From: Chaetoderma sp. LZ-2023a
Lineage: Eukaryota > Mollusca > Caudofoveata > Chaetodermatida > Chaetodermatidae
Direction: 5' to 3'
NCBI GenBank assembly: GCA_034401795.1
Contig: CM067370.1
Location: 102,304,028 to 102,368,027, forward strand
DNA: 64,000 bases
The notes below the pieces were generated by a model. The model saw only the letters and a list, made by a program, of their open reading frames with translations, was not told the DNA's origin and ran no database searches. How positions within the stretch are numbered: the first letter of the stretch is position 1; the number at the start of each line of letters is the position of its first letter. Shown one piece after another: positions 59,640-64,000 of this stretch. A program made the translations under genes and the position numbers.

Positions 59640-60110
59640 AGTGGCAAAACACATTGCTGGACAGAACTTCTGCAACAGCCTCTTGGTCCAGTAAAGCAAA
59701 TGCATCTATCTACTTCGTAAAGTAGTCTTTCAATACGAGGATGTACTTGTTTCCTTCAATCATCGTATTCAAGGGTCCGAGCACATAAATAGCCACTCGC
59801 TTCCATGGTGCACCAACGATTTTAATATGTAATGGTGTGGTGTGATGCTGGCCAAAAGGGCGTTTTTGACATGGTACACATCTGGTGACCCATGCTTTGA
59901 CACTGCCATGTATCCCGATCCAGTGGAATCTCTGTTATATCCACTCTGCTGTACTGTCTACAGCTAAATGGCCAGCGTTGTCATGTAACTGTTGCAGTAT
60001 TATGACTCTATAATGCTCAGAAATTATTATCTGGTTATTTATGTAGCAAATGCCATTGTACACATGGCACTCACCATACCTCTGATAATAATATTTAGCC
60101 ATCACGGATA
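59640..60110 (-). pseudogene. Ty3/Gypsy integrase fragment
   Basis: The minus strand gives an HHCC zinc-binding domain: 'LHDNAGHLAVDSTAEWI', stop, 'RFHWIGIHGSVKAWVTRCVP' and 'CQKRPFGQ'. The start of the catalytic core follows, 'GAPWKRVAIYVLGPL' and 'KYILVLKDYFTK'. The first catalytic Asp, expected before 'LGPL', is replaced (Tyr-Val), and the rest of the core is missing. Confidence 0.75.
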
Positions 60111-60215
60111 AAGGACTGACAGATTCCTTCGGCGGACATACCCCCTCCAGGACCCACGTGTATATCTCTTGTGTTGCATGTCTGTTGCTTGTTCATGAGT
60201 GAGCTTCTCTGCATC

Positions 60216-60728
60216 TCAGTCTGTGCACCGCAGTTCTGGGAATACGGGAGCTGGCCGTGTTGTATGTGCCACGGTGGTGGCCACTTCTTGTTCATCCTCG
60301 AGCCTGATTCTGCTCAAGGCATCGGCATTACAATGCAGCTTGCTGGGTCTATGAACAACATTGATGTTGACGGCCTGCAGGGATCCCTGCAACCGTGCTA
60401 CCTGGCACTCCAGATTTTTTAGGTTTCTGAGACAGCATAGTGGGGCGTGGTCTGTACATAGTGTAAACGGGCGTCCATACAGAAAGTGTTTATAGTACTT
60501 AACAAAATACACCACAGCTAACAATTCTTGCTTGGTGGTTGCATAACGTTTCTCTGTTTTATTCAGAGTACACGAACCATAACCCAGTACATGCTCAGTT
60601 CCATCTTCTGTGACCTGTGATAGAACAGTGCATATGGCATAAGCAGACACATCATTATCTAAGACGAAGTCGAGGTTAGGGCTAGGATGAGCAAGAATGG
60701 GTGAGGTTGTTAAGTGTTCCTTCAACAC
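60216..60728 (-). pseudogene. Ty3/Gypsy RNase H
   Basis: 'NLDFVLDNDVSAYAICTVLS', 'EKRYATTKQELLAVVYFVKY', 'FLYGRPFTLCTDHAPL' and 'NADALSR' cover the four RNase H blocks (Asp, Glu, Asp, Asp). The open frame of 170 codons is continuous, but RT and integrase around it are broken. Confidence 0.88.
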
Positions 60729-60957
60729 CCTGAAGGAAACCTCACACTCACTTGTCCACTAGAATTGTCAATCCTTTTCAGTAATCTGGAACAGGGGGAC
60801 ACAATCTCACTGAAATGACGTATACAGTGTACTGGCGATAATACTGGCAGAGCCCGTGGAAACTTCTAGCATTTGTTACAGAAGTTGGCGTCTGCCAGTC
60901 TGCCACTGCTTGAGTTTTTTAGGGTTGAGTGGCCACTCCATCTTCGGATATTATATG

Positions 60958-61410
60958 TCACAGGAACTCGACACTTTGTCTCAAGAAATGGCACTTCTTG
61001 GGTTTGAGTTTGAGTTTAGCAGCACCAAACCGCATCAGTACTTTGTCCAGTTTGGACAAAGTCTGCTCAAACGAAGGGCCAAAAATGATAACGTCGTAGA
61101 TGTAACAGAGACAGATTTCCCATTGCATGGTGATCAATACCTGCTCAATGGGATGCTCGATTATTCCAGGAGAATTGCACAAGCCATAAGGTATCTTCCG
61201 GAATTGAAAAAAACCGTCTCTGCAAACAAATGCGGTCTTGTCCCGATCAGCCTCATCCATTGCTACCTGCCAGTATCCGCTTGCCATGTCAAGTGTACAG
61301 AGCCATTTGGCTCTGGACAATGAATCTAATGCCTGATCTATCTGAGGTAATGGATAGACGTCTTTGCCACTTAGATCATTAAGGCAGTGGTAGTCAATAC
61401 AAAACTGCAA
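60958..61410 (-). pseudogene. Ty3/Gypsy reverse transcriptase with mutated active site (YIYD)
   Basis: 'QFCIDYHCLNDLSGKDVYPL', 'DMASGYWQVAMDEADRDKTA', 'FRKIPYGLCNSPGI' and 'CYIYDVIIFG'. The last should be Y-x-D-D; the first of the two Asp is Tyr, which would remove a metal ligand. The thumb continues to 'LKLKPKKCHFL'. Confidence 0.85.
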
Positions 61411-61514
61411 AGATCCGTCCTTCTTGCCTGCAAGTACTATGGAACTGGCCCGGGAGGATGCTGAAGGCTATATTATGCCTGTTTGCAACAAGTCATTCAC
61501 CTGTTGGTGTGCTT

Positions 61515-61952
61515 CTACCACTTTGTGCATGGGAAGACGATGTACCGGTTGACATACAGGTCAGTTCTTCCCGGTGTCAAGGAGTGATGCACGAGGTGAG
61601 TTTCTCCCAGTTCCATATCTCCTGTGGAAAAATTCTCCTGATATTTAAACAGTATCCACCGTACGTCTTGGTTGTGAGATTGCATTAGTCCAACTGTGGC
61701 ATGCAAGTATAGGTCATGCAGATGTTCTGGGATGTCATCATAAGCTGTCGGTGTTGTGGGTGTAGTGAGGGTTGTCTCCAGTGAAATCATGTCCACCAGA
61801 TGGCCACAGCAAACGCCTGGGACAAGCATCATAGGGTCGGTTGTTCCATTAAATACCCTGAATGGTATTTGGTTCTTGTTGGTGGAGTCCACTATTAACC
61901 ATGGACTTGCGCATTGGGAGGTGATCATGTATTCAGGGTCGGGTTCCAGCAT
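61515..61952 (-). pseudogene. Ty3/Gypsy linker between protease and RT
   Basis: The frame includes 'PWLIVDSTNKNQIPFRVFNG', 'TVGLMQSHNQDVRWILFKYQ' and 'LVHHSLTPGRTDLYVNRYIV', corresponding to the region before RT that ends in the D..PIRQ..R-like segment of Gypsy polyproteins. No catalytic motif. Confidence 0.65.
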
Positions 61953-62299
61953 AGCTATATGTGTTGTTTCCTAACTGTGGTGTGGTGGCCCATAGTATTT
62001 CCTCCTGTCCTGGCTCAACTGTTGCTGTGGAAGCTTAAATCACTGCACAAGTGTCGTACAGTGATAACTCTGATCCAAGGGGTATGCGACGGCCATGTAT
62101 GTCTAATTTCTGTTGTCCGGAGTGAGTAATGTCTTCACTTGCTCTGAGGACCAAAACTCGCTGGATGAATTGCATCTCCTCTATCTGTATCACAATGTTT
62201 ATGGTACCAGCCACCAGAACGTCAGCCACGGTGGCTGTTTGCAAAAATATGTTTGATGTCCTAATGGTGGTCTCTGATGAGGTGGTATGCTCTCATAGA

Positions 62300-62740
62300 G
62301 ACGCTTGTTGAAAACTGTGATGAAGCTCCAGTGTCTACTGTGGCACTGGTAGAAACTCCACCGAACAATCAAGCACACGTATAGATGACTTTGCGGATTG
62401 CTTGAGGGAGAGTCTCCAAAATTGCTGTTTGAGGAGTCTCCCTTGCTATGGTGGGGTCTTGTATGCAGATGGCTTGCTTTTCTATTGCTTCAGTGAGTGC
62501 GGTGGGTGGCTGAGTGAGGAAGGGACAAGTTCATCATCGTTTTGCTGGTTTTGCTTTGGTGATGACGAAACCTGGGGTAGCAGTGGTGCTATTTCTGATG
62601 CTAGAATGGTGTACTCCGAGTTTGTGCAGACAGCAGTTTGGATTGGACTGGAACGGTACGGACATTTTTCTGCCTGAGCCAGCCATTTAGGGCAACGCAT
62701 CATTGGATGTTTAGGTGAAGTGCAAAAGAAACAGCGTTGA
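62300..62740 (-). pseudogene. Ty3/Gypsy zinc knuckle and aspartic protease start
   Basis: Near 62736-62694 the minus strand reads 'CFFCTSPKHPMMRC', a C-x2-C-x4-H-x4-C gag zinc knuckle. Near 62338 it reads 'TVDTGASSQF', the catalytic D-T-G of a retroviral-type protease. Frames differ and stops lie between them. Confidence 0.8.
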
Positions 62741-63363
62741 TTACTTTGCTTTTTGTGGTGGTTTCTTTTGCGGATTGATGATGTGGAGCACTGTACTCCA
62801 TCTGTATCACTACTGCTGATCCTGGGTGCAGGAGATGATTATGATGGTGTTGCATATCACCAGAGGGTACCATGTGTTAAGTGCCTTGGTGGTGGGTCGT
62901 GGTGCTTGAATAAACGTTGTTTCAGTGAAGGTGCTGCCATTTTACATAGGAAAGAAGGTTTAGTAGATGCGGTTATTGCGGGGTCATAACTTTTCGCAGA
63001 GAGGTGTGATGTTGGTGCTGCAGATGCAGTGTGCATTATAGGCACCGACTTGTGAGAAGCCAGTTTCTGTGTGGTGTTTTGCTTTGTTGAGGTAACGTTT
63101 GCGGTTGTTGTTGGTGTGTCCACCTGACGTTGTTGTCCATGGACCGAAGATGAGCCGGGTTGCAGAAGTGGACACTGAAGTTAGTCGCTAATCATGTGCC
63201 TGTTCTAGTTTGATGGGTGCTCAGGCTGCGGTGTGCGATGATCAGTAGTGAGTGTTGCAGAAGGCGGACGGTGCGGACATCGCTCCTTCCAATGGCCTAT
63301 CTGACCACATCCAAAATAGGCATTAGGTGGCTGGGTATGTGGCGTGTTACTGCTGGGTGGTGG

Positions 63364-64000
63364 TCATGTAATCTGTTGTGTGGCAACAGCGGTGCTGAGG
63401 GTGGTGACTAAGTTGGTTAGTGCGAAGATCTGTTTGGTTATCTCTTCTAATCTGTGATGTGTAGCTTGCCGGTTGTTATTATTGTGCTGATTCCCGTGTC
63501 CTGGGGCATTATTGTGGCCTCCACGATGGGACTGGCCACGCCCTCTTCCCCTAGGCATGTGATTCTGACTGGGTGGGACTTCCTCGTGTGGTACTGTGCT
63601 TGTTTCTGCTGTTGTTGCTGTTTGTGTTGTGTTGCAATCAGAAGCTTGGCATCATTCAACTCATTTATTGGAATTGTCGGCGATTGTTCTTCTCTCTTTC
63701 AAGGAAGTTCTCTATCCAAAATGCTGTGGTGGTGAGTGTTTGCAGATTTCTGTGCTGGAGTATGTTCTGGTGACGAGTCATCAGATGCGGCTGGCTAATT
63801 CTAGTAGTGTTTCTTCTGCTCGTCTCTGCAAACTTTTTAGTTGCAGATGGCTGGTCTCTCTCAGGGCCATGTCCCCGAATCTCTCAGACAAAGCGCTCTC
63901 CACCTCCGTGCATGTGGGTGTTAAATCTGAACCCGAATCTGCCAGTACCTGTAAAGCCTTCCCTGTCAGCTTTGCAGCCAGATATTCTCCATCTGCTGAT
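63364..64000 (-). pseudogene. Ty3/Gypsy gag (capsid end and low-complexity linker)
   Basis: From the right edge the minus strand reads 'DGEYLAAKLTGKALQVLADS' and 'RETSHLQLKSLQRRAEETLL', the C-terminal half of a Gypsy capsid, then two stops near 63800. It is followed by a Gly/Arg/His/Asn-rich linker ('MPRGRGRGQSHRGGHNN'). Continues beyond the window. Confidence 0.75.

Larger units (their letters stand above)
59637..64000 (-). mobile_element. Ty3/Gypsy LTR retrotransposon, decayed, runs off the right edge
   Basis: Read on the minus strand from the right: gag capsid, Gly/Arg/Gln/His-rich linker, zinc knuckle, protease, RT, RNase H, integrase. The order PR-RT-RH-IN defines Ty3/Gypsy. Many stops and frame changes. 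The integrase is cut off by the minisatellite at 59637, and no 3' LTR is seen. The 5' LTR must lie beyond 64000 if it exists. Confidence 0.88.

Noticed and set aside
58574-59647. Several Ser/His/Cys-rich minus-strand frames resembling repeated peptides
   Set aside because: They are translations of the minisatellite with no start context or conservation beyond the repeat.
1-64000. tRNA, rRNA or other structured RNA genes
   Set aside because: None recognised by eye. A covariance-model scan would be needed to exclude small ones; hairpins seen are explained by MITEs.

Overview
This window comes from a eukaryotic, almost certainly animal, genome. It has spliced coding exons with GT-AG borders, introns packed with hairpin MITEs and mollusc-style tandem arrays, and several invertebrate retrotransposon clades (I/Nimb-like, CR1-like, DIRS, Ty3/Gypsy). 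The repeat flavour points to a lophotrochozoan, most likely a mollusc. That placement is inference from repeat style, not from a diagnostic gene. No prokaryotic or organellar features were seen.

Layout. 1-3375 holds the decayed 3' part of a LINE (endonuclease, reverse transcriptase, RNase H; + strand). 3578-26771 holds the one recognisable host gene, on the minus strand. It is a PHRF1-like gene with nine coding exons whose splice phases all agree, giving about 462 codons: acidic N-terminus, RING finger, PHD finger, Arg/Lys-rich region, and then an HMG box. Its introns consist largely of mobile elements: a hAT element with a perfect 8-bp target duplication, three families of hairpin or TIR MITEs, five tandem-array elements and a LINE relic. 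Many of these stop within 15-70 bp of a splice site.

27270-46609 is a nest. A fragment of the same LINE family seen at the window start abuts a second LINE whose reverse transcriptase is cut at 28636 and resumes at 45507. The 16.9 kb between them has diverged terminal inverted repeats and a 4-bp target duplication, and itself contains a second hAT (8-bp duplication), a full-length DIRS retrotransposon (32823-39925) and a truncated DIRS copy (about 39926-44662).

47905-54470 is an old LINE C-terminus interrupted by a nearly intact 5.8 kb CR1-like LINE with ORF1 (PHD finger plus SGNH esterase) and ORF2 (endonuclease plus reverse transcriptase, one frameshift in a G7 run). 55190-58160 is another CR1-like LINE carrying an antisense, 5'-truncated copy of the first CR1. 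58610-59636 is a minisatellite. 59637-64000 is a decayed Ty3/Gypsy element on the minus strand (integrase, RNase H, reverse transcriptase, protease, gag) that runs off the right edge.

Only the PHRF1-like gene is likely to serve the host; its domains suggest a nuclear chromatin-associated ubiquitin ligase. Among the mobile elements, DIRS copy 1 (open tyrosine recombinase and RT/RNase H frames) and the CR1 at 48-54 kb look youngest.
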